A stretch of 64,000 nucleotides of DNA from an uncultured Pelagibacteraceae bacterium. Lineage in GTDB: Bacteria > Pseudomonadota > Alphaproteobacteria > Pelagibacterales > Pelagibacteraceae. How positions within the stretch are numbered: the first letter of the stretch is position 1; each line of letters begins with the position of its first letter. The DNA lies in assembly GCA_902557775.1 (NCBI GenBank), contig CACEBD010000004.1, forward strand, positions 1 through 64,000, in the 5' to 3' direction. The notes under the pieces were generated by a model. That model did not search any database and was not told where the DNA came from. It worked only from the letters and a program-made list of their open reading frames with translations. Position numbers and translations under genes: made by a program. Shown piece after piece: positions 45,771 to 54,612 of this stretch.

Positions 45771-46874
45771 TTATTCTTCTTCTTTCTTGTCGCTAATTTT
45801 TTCGTTTGCTGAAGGATTACCCTCTAGCTCTTTACTAATTGCTGAAGCTTCATCCCTTATAATTTTTTCTATTTCCGCAGCAACACTTGGATTTTTTTGA
45901 AGGTAAATTTTAGCATTTTCTCTACCTTGTCCTATTTTTTCACCTTTGTAAGCATACCAGGCACCTGATTTTTCTACAACGCCTGCTTTGGTACCTAAAT
46001 CAATAAGCTCACCTAGTTTGCTTATTCCTTTTCCATACATTAAATCAAATTCTACAACTTTGAATGGTGGAGCAACTTTATTTTTAATTACTTTTACTCT
46101 AGTAGAGTTTCCAATAATTTGATCTTTTTCCTTAATAGCTCCTATTCTTCTTATATCCATTCTAACCGATGAATAAAATTTAAGAGCATTTCCTCCAGAT
46201 GTTGTTTCAGGATTACCGAACATTACACCGATCTTCATTCTAATTTGATTTATAAATATTACCATTGTGTTAGATTTAGATACAGAACCTGTAATTTTTC
46301 TTAAAGCTTGGCTCATTAATCTTGATTGTAATCCAACATGGTGATCTCCCATTTCTCCTTCCAGTTCAGCTTTTGGAGTTAAAGCCGCTACTGAGTCAAC
46401 TACCAAAACAGAAACTGAACCTGATTTTATTAAAGTATCAGTTATCTCTAAAGCTTGCTCTCCAGTATCAGGTTGAGATATTAGTAATTCCTCAGTTTTA
46501 ACACCTAATTTTTTAGCATATACTGGGTCCATTGCATGTTCAGCGTCTACAAATGCACATATACCACCTGCTTTTTGAGCTTCAGCAACTACTTGTAATG
46601 CAAGGGTTGTTTTGCCTGATGATTCTGGGCCATATATCTCAATAATTCTACCTTTTGGTAGACCGCCAATTCCTAAAGCTAAGTCTAAACTAAGTGAGCC
46701 TGTTGAAATAGCTTCTACGTCTAGCGCTTGTTGCTGTCCAAGTCTCATTACAGAGCCTTTACCGAAATTTTGATCAATTTGGCTTATAGCTGCCTCTAAA
46801 GACTTATTTTTTTCTTTTAATTCCTGCTGTTTTTTATTGTCAGATTTTACGACTTTTAAGTTATTTTTTGTCAT
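45771..46874 (-). CDS. recA: Recombinase RecA
   Basis: Catalyses homologous strand exchange and, where LexA exists, its cleavage. The 367-residue protein has Walker [14 protein letters not shown], the conserved [14 protein letters not shown], Walker B LLVVD-type [12 protein letters not shown], loop 2 region [23 protein letters not shown] and an acidic C-terminal tail. AAAGGATAAATAAA precedes the ATG as a plausible ribosome binding site. The upstream 94-bp gap to tolC contains an inverted repeat and a near-match to the alphaproteobacterial LexA box. Confidence 0.98.
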   Translation of the reverse strand: MTKNNLKVVKSDNKKQQELKEKNKSLEAAISQIDQNFGKGSVMRLGQQQALDVEAISTGSLSLDLALGIGGLPKGRIIEIYGPESSGKTTLALQVVAEAQKAGGICAFVDAEHAMDPVYAKKLGVKTEELLISQPDTGEQALEITDTLIKSGSVSVLVVDSVAALTPKAELEGEMGDHHVGLQSRLMSQALRKITGSVSKSNTMVIFINQIRMKIGVMFGNPETTSGGNALKFYSSVRMDIRRIGAIKEKDQIIGNSTRVKVIKNKVAPPFKVVEFDLMYGKGISKLGELIDLGTKAGVVEKSGAWYAYKGEKIGQGRENAKIYLQKNPSVAAEIEKIIRDEASAISKELEGNPSANEKISDKKEEE

Positions 46875-46913
46875 TTTATTTATCCTTTTTTTGTTCGAAT
46901 CGATAGTTTAAAT

Positions 46914-46942
46914 GTACACATTTTGTTCTTTTTATCAAGAAC
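46914..46942. promoter_or_regulatory. Possible SOS-type operator and inverted repeat upstream of recA
   Basis: GTAC-N7-GTTC at 46914-46928 differs by one base from the alphaproteobacterial LexA box GTTC-N7-GTTC. Overlapping it, GTTCTT-N6-AAGAAC (46925-46942) is a perfect 6-bp inverted repeat. Both lie 40-68 bp upstream of the recA ATG. Short matches in AT-rich DNA are weak evidence. Confidence 0.3.
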
Positions 46943-46968
46943 ATAAAATATCTCCTTAAAAAAAGCGT

Positions 46969-48258
46969 TTATTTAAGGGATTTTACAGAGAGTGTTCCTA
47001 TTTTTTTGGCAAGTTCAAATTGAGAGACTACAAAGTCCCTTTCAGCGCGAGCAAATGATATTCTAGCATCCAATAGAAGGCTTCTAGATTGGATGAGCTC
47101 CAGAGTTGTTCTAGTATTACCAGAATCATACTCTAAAGTAATACCTTCATTTGCAATTTCTGCAGCTTCAAGCTGTGCTCTAGTTGCTTCAAGAACACTT
47201 TTTGAAGACTGAAATTGAGACCAAGCGTTAGAGGTCTCTATATTTATTAAATTTTTAGTATCTTGTAAAAGTAGTTTTGAGCGTTGTTTATCATACGAGG
47301 ATTTTTTAATAGAAGAAATATTTTCTCCTCCTTTTATTAAAGGCCAGGTAATAGTTGCTTTTACAGTTTCATCATCTCTTTCGTCTATTGTTGAACTAAA
47401 ATCTTTATTTTCAGATTTTGAAACTTTTATTGAGGCTGAAGGTGAAAGTCTGGCTTTTTCAATATTTAATTTCTTAAGTGATATTTCGTAATCTAATTTT
47501 GAAATTAAAAGTCTCAAATTATTTAAATCAGCTAATTGTAAAGCAGAGTCTAGAGAATTAGGTAAATCTAAAATGACACTCTGATCTAAACTTTCATAAT
47601 CTGGTGTTTTTTCACTAGTGACCCTTTGAAAGTTAGTTTTAGAAGAAAGTAGTTCTGTCTTTGCTTTAATTAGTTTAGCGCGAGCGCCTGCTAAAGAAGA
47701 TTCTGATTGAGCTAGATCAGTAAGAGTTATTTCTCCTTTTTGTAATCTTGCATTATCTGACTCAACTTGTCTCTCAAATAAATTAACGTTTGCATTATTA
47801 AAATTCTCATTTTTAGATTTGTATATAAAATCAAAATAAGCATCAGCAGTATCTAATATAGTTTGTTGTTCGGTTTGTCTTAGTACTAATTTAGCTTTTT
47901 GATTTTCTAATTCAGTTTTTTTAAATGTATTAATACCTTTAAAACCAGAAAAAATTTTTTGCTCCAATGTTATAGTTTTACTTTCGGAGTCTAAATTCGA
48001 GTCTGCTAAGTTTGTGCCGCTTTTATTTACTTGATTAGTTGAGGTAGTACTAGTCTGATCTCCAGAAATACTAATACTTGGTAAAAATTCACTTCTAGAA
48101 ATATTTTTACTCTGTTTTGCTGACTCTAAATTTTTTCTTTCTGCGTTAAGTTGAAGATTATTTTCCATTGCCTTATTAAGATAGTAGTTAAAATTAATAT
48201 CTGCATTTAAACTTGAAAAATATAAAAATTGAAAAAATATAACAAATATTTTTTTCAT
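46969..48258 (-). CDS. tolC: TolC-family outer-membrane efflux protein
   Basis: Trimeric outer-membrane channel for efflux pumps and type I secretion. The 429-residue protein has a signal peptide (about 1-19), then two repeats of long alpha-hairpins with beta-barrel segments. Recognisable stretches are NFNYYLNKAMENNLQL, ATITWPLIKGGENISSIKKS and ITLEYDSGNTRTTLELIQSRSLLLDARISFARAERDFVVS. Cognate pump components are not adjacent. It follows the glycerate kinase gene with no intergenic space. Confidence 0.92.
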   Translation of the reverse strand: MKKIFVIFFQFLYFSSLNADINFNYYLNKAMENNLQLNAERKNLESAKQSKNISRSEFLPSISISGDQTSTTSTNQVNKSGTNLADSNLDSESKTITLEQKIFSGFKGINTFKKTELENQKAKLVLRQTEQQTILDTADAYFDFIYKSKNENFNNANVNLFERQVESDNARLQKGEITLTDLAQSESSLAGARAKLIKAKTELLSSKTNFQRVTSEKTPDYESLDQSVILDLPNSLDSALQLADLNNLRLLISKLDYEISLKKLNIEKARLSPSASIKVSKSENKDFSSTIDERDDETVKATITWPLIKGGENISSIKKSSYDKQRSKLLLQDTKNLINIETSNAWSQFQSSKSVLEATRAQLEAAEIANEGITLEYDSGNTRTTLELIQSRSLLLDARISFARAERDFVVSQFELAKKIGTLSVKSLK

Positions 48259-49176
48259 CTAATTAAACCTAATTGACTTGAGTCTGTGCTTTTCATCTAT
48301 TTTAATAATAGAGTCCGCACTTTTACTAAAGTTTTTTAACATATGCTTAGTAAGTCTTTCATAAAACATTATAAAATTTTTTATTTGGGTTTTGTTCATT
48401 ATTTTTTTTCCTTTTGATGTAACGCTCAGTTTTTTTTCTTGTAATAATCTCCACTTAAATACATGTGAAAAACTAGGTACTTTCAAAAAAATAGATATAT
48501 TAATTAACTTAAAAATATTTTTATATTTATTTTTTAATTCTGTATTTACTTTTGTTCTCCAAATTCTTTTTTTGTCTTTATCTTTTTCTAATTCATTTAT
48601 AGGTACTATTAAATCTTTTTCTTTTTGCGGTGTTACTCCGACGCACCAACCTTCAAATATAACTATATCTTGTTTATTTTCTACTTTTTGCCATTTTTTT
48701 TTTGGCAATCTATCATCGATAGATTTATCAAATTTTGGAATTAAAATTTTACTAAAATTTGATTTTTTTATTTTTTTTAAACAGGTAAATAATAAATTAG
48801 TATCATGAGTGCCTGGAACTCCTCTTGTTAGAAATAATGGGCTTACTTTTTCTGACATTTTTTTTCGCTCTTTATAAGTTTTATAAAAGTCATCAATTGA
48901 GAAAGTTATTGTATTTAAACCATAGGCCTCTTTTAATAGTATCTTAAGAATATTTGATATTGTAGATTTTCCTGATCCTTGACCTCCGGTTAAACCTATA
49001 ATTTTTGTTTTTTTATTTGTTGAGTAATTTCTGTAGATAAATTCGCTTAAAGGTAAATAAAAATTATTTAATTGGCCAATTTTATTCCTGAATGGCTCTG
49101 ATGTTACCTCCTGAGATTTGAGAAAATGTAAATATTTTTTCTTAATTTTCTGATATTTTAAACTACTTAATTTCAT
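48259..49176 (-). CDS. P-loop D-glycerate kinase (GLYK-like)
   Basis: Probably phosphorylates D-glycerate, linking glycolate/serine metabolism to glycolysis. The 305-residue protein has P-loop GLTGGQGSGKSTIS, FSIDDFYKTYKER, LTRGVPGTHD, and FEGWCVGV, matching the plant-type glycerate 3-kinase/YggC family rather than the GarK family. The tail is rich in Lys. It abuts tolC and follows the DsbA-fold isomerase gene by 9 bp, probably one leftward unit. Product specificity (2- or 3-phosphoglycerate) is not determinable. Confidence 0.85.
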   Translation of the reverse strand: MKLSSLKYQKIKKKYLHFLKSQEVTSEPFRNKIGQLNNFYLPLSEFIYRNYSTNKKTKIIGLTGGQGSGKSTISNILKILLKEAYGLNTITFSIDDFYKTYKERKKMSEKVSPLFLTRGVPGTHDTNLLFTCLKKIKKSNFSKILIPKFDKSIDDRLPKKKWQKVENKQDIVIFEGWCVGVTPQKEKDLIVPINELEKDKDKKRIWRTKVNTELKNKYKNIFKLINISIFLKVPSFSHVFKWRLLQEKKLSVTSKGKKIMNKTQIKNFIMFYERLTKHMLKNFSKSADSIIKIDEKHRLKSIRFN

Positions 49177-49185
49177 ATTTTAATT

Positions 49186-49788
49186 TTAATTAGTAGTTTT
49201 TTTTATAGCATCTTCTAGATACTCAAGTCTATCTTGACCCCAAAATATTTCATTTTCAAAAACATAAGATGGTGCTCCAAATACATTTTGATCCATTGCG
49301 TCTTTTGAATTTTTTTTATACTTAAGATCAATTTCATCTGATAATGCTAAATTTTTTATTTCTTCAAAATTTAATTTTAATTTTTCGCAAATTTCCTCAA
49401 GAATTTTGTAATCTGAAATATCTTTTTCTAATGACCAAATATACTCTAAACACATCTTGCCAAATATTAATTTATCTCCTTTTTTGCACGCTGCTATAAC
49501 AAATTTTGCGGGCAGGTGAGGGTCCGAAGGAGGAAAAAATTTTGGCTGTTTATTTATTTTAACATTAAATTTTTTTGCAATTCTATCTATTTCTATAAGT
49601 CTATACTTTTGTCTTGAAGGGTGTCTTTTAGGAACTGGTAAACCTCCTGTATTTGAAAAAATTTCACCTACTAGATCAACAGGTTTTTCGTCAATTTCGA
49701 GGTTGTATTTTTTTACCAGAGATAAAAATCTTTCTAAGCCTAAATACGAGAAAGGTGATGCAATACTGTAATAATACTCTACTTTCAT
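49186..49788 (-). CDS. DsbA-fold isomerase (2-hydroxychromene-2-carboxylate isomerase family)
   Basis: Kappa-class glutathione-transferase-like protein of 200 residues. Family marks are YYYSIASPFSYLGLERF with the active Ser instead of CxxC, KRHPSRQKYRLIEIDRIAKKF, DQNVFGAPSYVFENEIFWGQDRLEYLE. In naphthalene-degrading bacteria relatives isomerise 2-hydroxychromene-2-carboxylate, but no such pathway is present here. More likely a glutathione-dependent detoxification or isomerisation enzyme. Upstream is about 118 bp without a gene, in which I recognise nothing specific. Confidence 0.85.
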   Translation of the reverse strand: MKVEYYYSIASPFSYLGLERFLSLVKKYNLEIDEKPVDLVGEIFSNTGGLPVPKRHPSRQKYRLIEIDRIAKKFNVKINKQPKFFPPSDPHLPAKFVIAACKKGDKLIFGKMCLEYIWSLEKDISDYKILEEICEKLKLNFEEIKNLALSDEIDLKYKKNSKDAMDQNVFGAPSYVFENEIFWGQDRLEYLEDAIKKTTN

Positions 49789-49906
49789 AATCTAAATTCA
49801 AAATACATTACGCGCATTTAAACATACTCACAAGTCATCAAAATCACCTTCAAATGTTCACCTTTTGATTCCTTTTTGATTCTATTAGAGACTCAAAATA
49901 CAACTT

Positions 49907-50779
49907 TTAGTTATTAAATTCTTTTATATTTATCAAATTTTCTGAGCTTTTTAATAATTCTTTTTTATTTTGTCTTAAAGATACTAAAAATATAATAATA
50001 CAAAACAGGATCACAGGTATTTGTAAAAAAACTAAATCTAAAGTGAAGAATTTATTTATATATCCTAAAATTATAATTATAAAAAAAGATCTAATCAAAA
50101 CTTGTAATTTAAATACTGCGATAATTGAAAAAGAATGGATAATTAGATTAAAAAATGACATCTTTGATGGTCCAAAATATCTTTTACCTCTAGTTGAGTC
50201 TATTTCATTATAATCTAATAGATATTTTTTAATCGTCCCAGAGTAACTATTCCATAAACTAGCTTTATCTTGAATAATTTTTGCATCATTTATTGTCAGG
50301 CAGCTATAATTACCGAAATTAATTATTTTTCCTGTAAATATATAGGTAATTATTTTGTGCATTAAATATAATGTTTTAAAAAAAATTCCTTCAGACCTTT
50401 TAACTCTTTTTGCTACCACTGAAAGCTTAGGGTCATTTTTTACTTTATCGATTAAACTTCTAAGCTCTGTAGGCCTATCTTCTCCATCACCATCCATTAA
50501 AATTAGAAAATCAAATTTTTCTTTTTGAACGCTGTACCTTATTCCAAAGGCATTACATTTAGCATGACCCTTATTTTGTTTCATATTTAAAATTTTCAAT
50601 GATTTAATATTTTTTGGCCTATTAATCTCAGGAGTTTTCATTGTTGATGCATCATTTATTACTAAACAATCAACAAATACACCTTCAATTTCTTTTATAA
50701 CTTGATCAATTTCTAAAAGTAATTGTTTTAAAGAGTCCCAATCGTTAAAAATTGGAATAATAATTATAATTTTTTTCAT
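49907..50779 (-). CDS. Family 2 glycosyltransferase with C-terminal membrane helices
   Basis: Probable polyprenyl-phosphate sugar transferase. The track ORF starts at 50836, but the ATG at 50779 gives MKKIIIIIPIFNDW, the normal GT2 start, and an ATGA junction with the upstream gene (290 residues). It has IIPIFNDWDSL, VINDAS, and LMDGDGEDRP in place of the usual DADLQHDP-type donor-binding motif. Two membrane helices follow near the C-terminus (about 215-265). Coupled to a GT39 gene; the pair resembles ArnC/ArnT-type or dolichol-phosphate-mannose systems modifying lipid or protein. Confidence 0.82.
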   Translation of the reverse strand: MKKIIIIIPIFNDWDSLKQLLLEIDQVIKEIEGVFVDCLVINDASTMKTPEINRPKNIKSLKILNMKQNKGHAKCNAFGIRYSVQKEKFDFLILMDGDGEDRPTELRSLIDKVKNDPKLSVVAKRVKRSEGIFFKTLYLMHKIITYIFTGKIINFGNYSCLTINDAKIIQDKASLWNSYSGTIKKYLLDYNEIDSTRGKRYFGPSKMSFFNLIIHSFSIIAVFKLQVLIRSFFIIIILGYINKFFTLDLVFLQIPVILFCIIIFLVSLRQNKKELLKSSENLINIKEFNN

Positions 50780-52146
50780 CTGATACCAATCATACAATAT
50801 CCAACTGGTTTTATAGATCCAAAGACGCCAGGACAAATGTTTTTAAGTATTTTTGGATTACCAGTATAAATCACTCCTTCTTCTTTGTTTAAATTTTTAG
50901 ACTCATCTTTTAGCTCTATAATCCATTTTGGTCTAGAATCTAAATGGTAAGACAAATTTCCAGCAAACCATTCGTCTCCAATTACTATTTTTATCTCGTT
51001 AGTAAAATTATCATCCCATCTATTTTGAACTAATCTTGCAATTTCCTTTCCTGGATAATCAGTTCTTTTAAAATCATTTTTTAAGGATATTAAAGCATAT
51101 GTCCCGGGTGAAATTAAAAAGAAAAATACAAAAACAATATAGAACTTTTTAATTTTATTGAGATTAATATTTTTTCTAAAGATTTGAATAATCACTACAC
51201 CGGCTAAAAGATAGAAAGGTGTCATCCACATTGTTCTTAATTTAGCACCCATTATCATTGATGTAAGAAAAATAAATAATAAAGGTATTAAAAAAGTAAA
51301 GAATAAAAAAATTAATTTTTGGTCTAAAACAATCTTATTAAGTTTAAATTTGTTTATTAAAAAAAAAGTCATAATAAAAAAAGGTAATAGAATAATTAAT
51401 TGCTTAAAAATGAAAGTAATTGGAAAAATTAAATGATCCATAAGATTTCCTGCAACACCTGTTCTATTAATGCCGTATGATAAAGTTATGAAATTGTTGT
51501 CAAATAACCAAAATATGTGAGGTAAAACAATTAATAAAACTAAAGGGCCAATTATTAAAAAATTGTATGATTTAATTTTTTTTTTTATTAATAAATATAA
51601 AAATAATAATTTTATACCTAGCACCAAGTATAAGAAAATATATTTAGACAATATTCCTAGTCCTAATGTTAAGCTTAAAAAAATATAATCTAAATATTTA
51701 TCATATTTAATGCAGCGCCAGGCAAAGAAAATACTAAATGCCCAAAAAGGTAATTGAGAAATATTTACATTAAATTCAGGGGAAGTATAATTATAATAAA
51801 AAATACTCTCTAGTAATAAAACTGATAAAAAAGCCAAATAATCACTTTTGAAAAAATCTTTAGCAAAATTAAAAACTGCTATAAAAGCTGAGATAACAAA
51901 TAGTTGACTTAAAAGATAATATGCCCAGTCTTGATTTCCAAATATTTTATAAAAGAATTCGACCGCAAAAGCACTAAATGGTGGGTGCTTATTAAACCCC
52001 CAACTTAAGTTACTACCCCATGCTAATGCTTCGATTGTATCTAGTGGGAGATTAACGTTTGTTAATGACGGTATCAAAGTCCATAGAAATAGATGAATGA
52101 AAAGAAAGAAAAAATAAAATTTGTATATATTTTTTTTTGAAACCAT
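50776..52146 (-). CDS. GT39/ArnT-like membrane glycosyltransferase
   Basis: The 456-residue multi-pass membrane protein resembles ArnT/PMT-type enzymes that transfer sugars from polyprenyl phosphate on the periplasmic side. The hallmark is the first periplasmic loop after helix 1: LPLDTIEALAWGSNLSWGFNKHPPFSAF, with acidic residues and the HPP motif. At least ten hydrophobic helices follow, then a soluble C-terminal domain. It is divergent from dksA by 74 bp and overlaps the GT2 gene that probably makes its donor. The acceptor is unknown. Confidence 0.83.
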   Translation of the reverse strand: MVSKKNIYKFYFFFLFIHLFLWTLIPSLTNVNLPLDTIEALAWGSNLSWGFNKHPPFSAFAVEFFYKIFGNQDWAYYLLSQLFVISAFIAVFNFAKDFFKSDYLAFLSVLLLESIFYYNYTSPEFNVNISQLPFWAFSIFFAWRCIKYDKYLDYIFLSLTLGLGILSKYIFLYLVLGIKLLFLYLLIKKKIKSYNFLIIGPLVLLIVLPHIFWLFDNNFITLSYGINRTGVAGNLMDHLIFPITFIFKQLIILLPFFIMTFFLINKFKLNKIVLDQKLIFLFFTFLIPLLFIFLTSMIMGAKLRTMWMTPFYLLAGVVIIQIFRKNINLNKIKKFYIVFVFFFLISPGTYALISLKNDFKRTDYPGKEIARLVQNRWDDNFTNEIKIVIGDEWFAGNLSYHLDSRPKWIIELKDESKNLNKEEGVIYTGNPKILKNICPGVFGSIKPVGYCMIGIR

Positions 52147-52177
52147 AAATATTGAAATTATTACAATTTATATGCTA

Positions 52178-52205
52178 TTGACACGACTAAAATCAAACAT
52201 ATACT
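52178..52205 (+). promoter_or_regulatory. Near-consensus sigma-70 promoter for dksA
   Basis: TTGACA (52178-52183), 16-bp spacer, TATACT (52200-52205). The dksA ATG is at 52221, so a start point about seven bases after the -10 would leave a leader of only around nine bases with no Shine-Dalgarno sequence. This is the best promoter match I see in the window. Confidence 0.6.
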
Positions 52206-52220
52206 CGCGAAATTCGAAAA

Positions 52221-52646
52221 ATGGTTAAAAAAAGTACTATTAAAAAAAGGTATACTCCAAACTCAAAAGAAAAATATATGTGTGCAAAGCATAAAAAGTT
52301 TTTCACAGATGAGCTATTAAATTGGAAAAAAGAAATCATTAAGGCAAACAACTTAGGCAATATACTTAATTCATCGGATGATAATGTTTCCTCTGCAGAT
52401 ATTGTTGACCAAGCATCATCTTACACTGATAAATCTGTAGAGATGAAAGCCTTGAATAGAAGCAGAAAATTAATATCTAAAATAAATTCAGCTCTACAAA
52501 GAATAAAAGATGGAACTTATGGGTATTGTGAAGAGACTGGTGAACCTATAGGTTTAAAAAGATTAATGGCGAGACCAGTAGCTACTCTTTCTATTGAGGC
52601 TCAGGAAAGACATGAAAGGGATGAAAAAATATTCATCGACGACTAA
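52221..52646 (+). CDS. dksA: RNA polymerase-binding transcription factor DksA
   Basis: Binds the secondary channel of RNA polymerase and acts with ppGpp in stringent control. The 141-residue protein has a basic N-terminus, a coiled-coil with DDNVSSADIVDQASSYTD (acidic tip plus following helix) and the globular end YGYCEETGEPIGLKRLMARP. Of the four zinc-binding cysteines in E. coli DksA only the first (GYC) is kept, as in other alphaproteobacterial DksA proteins, so no classical zinc finger is expected. It shares CTAA with the convergent GST gene. Confidence 0.94.
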   Translation: MVKKSTIKKRYTPNSKEKYMCAKHKKFFTDELLNWKKEIIKANNLGNILNSSDDNVSSADIVDQASSYTDKSVEMKALNRSRKLISKINSALQRIKDGTYGYCEETGEPIGLKRLMARPVATLSIEAQERHERDEKIFIDD

Positions 52647-53269
52647 ACTTTTGGGATTTTTTCACCATTTTTTAATAAGTCATATCCTTTTTTAACTGCC
52701 TCTCTAATGGCAATTTCTTCATACCATCTTCTTAAATTTTTAAAATTTTTTAAACCTATGTCATGCCACTCATGCCTTGCTATCCAAGGAAATGTAGCTA
52801 TATCTGCAATTGAATAATATTTACCTGCAAGAAAATTTGAATTTGCCAATCTTTCATCTAATTCTTTATATATTCTCTCAGAAATTTTAAAATATCTTCT
52901 TTCTCCAAACTCACTTTTACCAGGATTGTAATGGTGAAATTGATGATGTTGTCCAAGCATTGGGCCAATGTATCCCATTTGTCCCATTAACCATTGATTA
53001 ATAACTGTCCTTTCACCTTCATCGTAGAACTTTCCACTTTTCTCGCCTAAGTAAATTAAAATTGCCCCTGACTCAAAAAGACTTACTTTATTGATATGAT
53101 CTATAATTACAGGTGTTTTGCTAAAAGGACTTAATTTCTTAAACTCTGGTTTAAATTGTTCTTCTTTATTGATATTAATCTTCGTAACCTTAAATTTAAA
53201 TTTAATCTCTTCGAGCATAATTGAAATTTTTTTACCATTTGGAGTATTAGCGGTAAGAAGTTCAATCAC
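52643..53269 (-). CDS. Glutathione S-transferase family protein (YfcG/YghU-like)
   Basis: The 208-residue protein has a thioredoxin-fold N-terminal domain starting IELLTANTPNGKKISIMLEE, where the TPNG segment is typical of Nu-class YfcG/YghU disulfide reductases. Further marks are KTPVIIDH, ESGAILIYLGEKSG, and an all-helical C-terminal domain with YSIADIATFPWIARH. It overlaps the ferredoxin reductase gene by 4 bp, the last of fdx-FNR-GST. That suggests a shared redox role, though a specific substrate is not evident. Confidence 0.88.
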   Translation of the reverse strand: MIELLTANTPNGKKISIMLEEIKFKFKVTKININKEEQFKPEFKKLSPFSKTPVIIDHINKVSLFESGAILIYLGEKSGKFYDEGERTVINQWLMGQMGYIGPMLGQHHQFHHYNPGKSEFGERRYFKISERIYKELDERLANSNFLAGKYYSIADIATFPWIARHEWHDIGLKNFKNLRRWYEEIAIREAVKKGYDLLKNGEKIPKV

Positions 53270-54279
53270 TTTTTTCCAAGTCTCTCCTGAATAGTTTTAG
53301 AGGATGTTGTAAATTCGAACCTGTATTTTTCATTAGGTCTTGCTCTTTTGAAGCATTCAACTGAAGCTAGAGCTACTTCATGAAAACCCGAAAGAATTAG
53401 TTTGAGTTTACCTGGATAGTTACAAATATCACCAACAGCAAATATTCCTTTTTTATTAGTTTCAAAATTTTCTGAATTTACTGTGATTGTTTTTTTACTC
53501 ATATTTAAACCCCATTCAGCTATAGGTCCTAATTTCATAACTAATCCAAAAAAACTTAAAACAAAATCTGTTTTAATTTTTTCAATTTTGCCATCGTCAA
53601 ATTTAATACTTATTGACTTTATATCCTTTTCTCCTTCTATAGAGTTTAATTGGCAAGGTGTTTTTATCGAAATTTTACCTTCTTTTTCTAATTTTTTAAT
53701 TTCATTTAATGTATGTGGAGTGCCTCTAAATTCATTTCTTCTATGAATTAAATTGATATTTGAAAATTTAGATAATTCTAACGCCCAATCTAAAGCAGAG
53801 TCGCCTCCGCCAAAAATTGAAATATTTTTGTTTTTAAATTTCTCTTTATTTTTAACAGCATAAAAAATAAATTTATCCTCAAATTTTTCCGCATCTTCAA
53901 TTGAAAGTTTTCTGGGTTCAAAAGAGCCAACTCCCCCAGCGATAATTATATTGGGTGCTATAAATTGATTATTTTTATTTGTTTTGATAATCCAATTGTT
54001 TTTATCTTGTGTTACTTCATCTACTCTTTCATTTAAAAAAAATTCTGTTTTAAATGGTTTTATTTGATCAAATAATCTTTTAGTTAATTCTTCTCCTGTG
54101 CATTCTGGAACTGCTGGTATATCATAAATAGGTTTATCAGGATAAAGTTCGATACATTGGCCTCCTACTTTATCTAAGTTGTCAATCACTACTGATTTGA
54201 GGCCTTTGATTCCTAATTGGTGTACTGCAAATAATCCTACGGGACCTGCTCCAATAACAATAGTATCAATTTTTTTCAT
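53266..54279 (-). CDS. Ferredoxin--NADP+ reductase, thioredoxin-reductase-like type
   Basis: Flavoprotein exchanging electrons between NADPH and ferredoxin. The 337-residue protein has an FAD site VIGAGPVGLFAVHQLG, LDKVGGQCIELYPDKPIYDIP, an NADPH site FGGGDSALDWALEL, and FAVGDICNYPGKLKLI. The CxxC redox pair of true thioredoxin reductase is absent, as in YumC-type reductases. The preceding gene encodes a 2Fe-2S ferredoxin and overlaps it by one base, so the two proteins are likely partners. Confidence 0.92.
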   Translation of the reverse strand: MKKIDTIVIGAGPVGLFAVHQLGIKGLKSVVIDNLDKVGGQCIELYPDKPIYDIPAVPECTGEELTKRLFDQIKPFKTEFFLNERVDEVTQDKNNWIIKTNKNNQFIAPNIIIAGGVGSFEPRKLSIEDAEKFEDKFIFYAVKNKEKFKNKNISIFGGGDSALDWALELSKFSNINLIHRRNEFRGTPHTLNEIKKLEKEGKISIKTPCQLNSIEGEKDIKSISIKFDDGKIEKIKTDFVLSFFGLVMKLGPIAEWGLNMSKKTITVNSENFETNKKGIFAVGDICNYPGKLKLILSGFHEVALASVECFKRARPNEKYRFEFTTSSKTIQERLGKK

Positions 54280-54599
54280 TATGTTTGCTTCGCTGGTGTA
54301 GTTATAATTAAACCATCTAATTCATCAGAAACAATTAATTGACAACTTAATCTACTATTTTTTTTTGGTTCATATGCCATATCAATCATGTCAACCTCTG
54401 CCTCTTCTGCCTTAGGAAGTTTATCTAACCATCTTTCTTCGACATAAACATGACAAGTTGCGCAAGCCATAGATCCTCCACAGTCAGCGTCGATGCCTGG
54501 TATATCGTTTTGAATTGCCCCTTCCATTACGGAAAGGCCATTTTCTACCTCTATTGTTTTAGAACTTCCCTCGAATTCTTTATAAGTAATTTTTGCCAC
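54279..54599 (-). CDS. Adrenodoxin-type 2Fe-2S ferredoxin
   Basis: Small soluble electron carrier of 106 residues. The cluster ligands are CGGSMACATC (three cysteines) and the later LSCQL. The acidic interaction surface EEAEVDMIDMAYEP is also present. It precedes and overlaps its likely NADPH reductase, and lies 13 bp after a tiny membrane ORF downstream of proteorhodopsin. Candidates for its use include iron-sulfur assembly or a monooxygenase. In SAR11 a ferredoxin next to proteorhodopsin is a familiar arrangement, from memory. Confidence 0.94.
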   Translation of the reverse strand: MAKITYKEFEGSSKTIEVENGLSVMEGAIQNDIPGIDADCGGSMACATCHVYVEERWLDKLPKAEEAEVDMIDMAYEPKKNSRLSCQLIVSDELDGLIITTPAKQT

Positions 54600-54612
54600 A
54601 AATATATTTTTC

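Noticed and set aside
48392-48808. 138-codon plus-strand ORF inside the glycerate kinase gene
   Set aside because: Antisense to P-loop kinase coding sequence; Phe/Leu-rich composition expected from the complement of Lys-rich codons.
49789-49906. Gap upstream of the isomerase gene as a possible RNA gene or riboswitch
   Set aside because: I found no convincing stem structure or known motif; only scattered short repeats such as TTTTGATTC.
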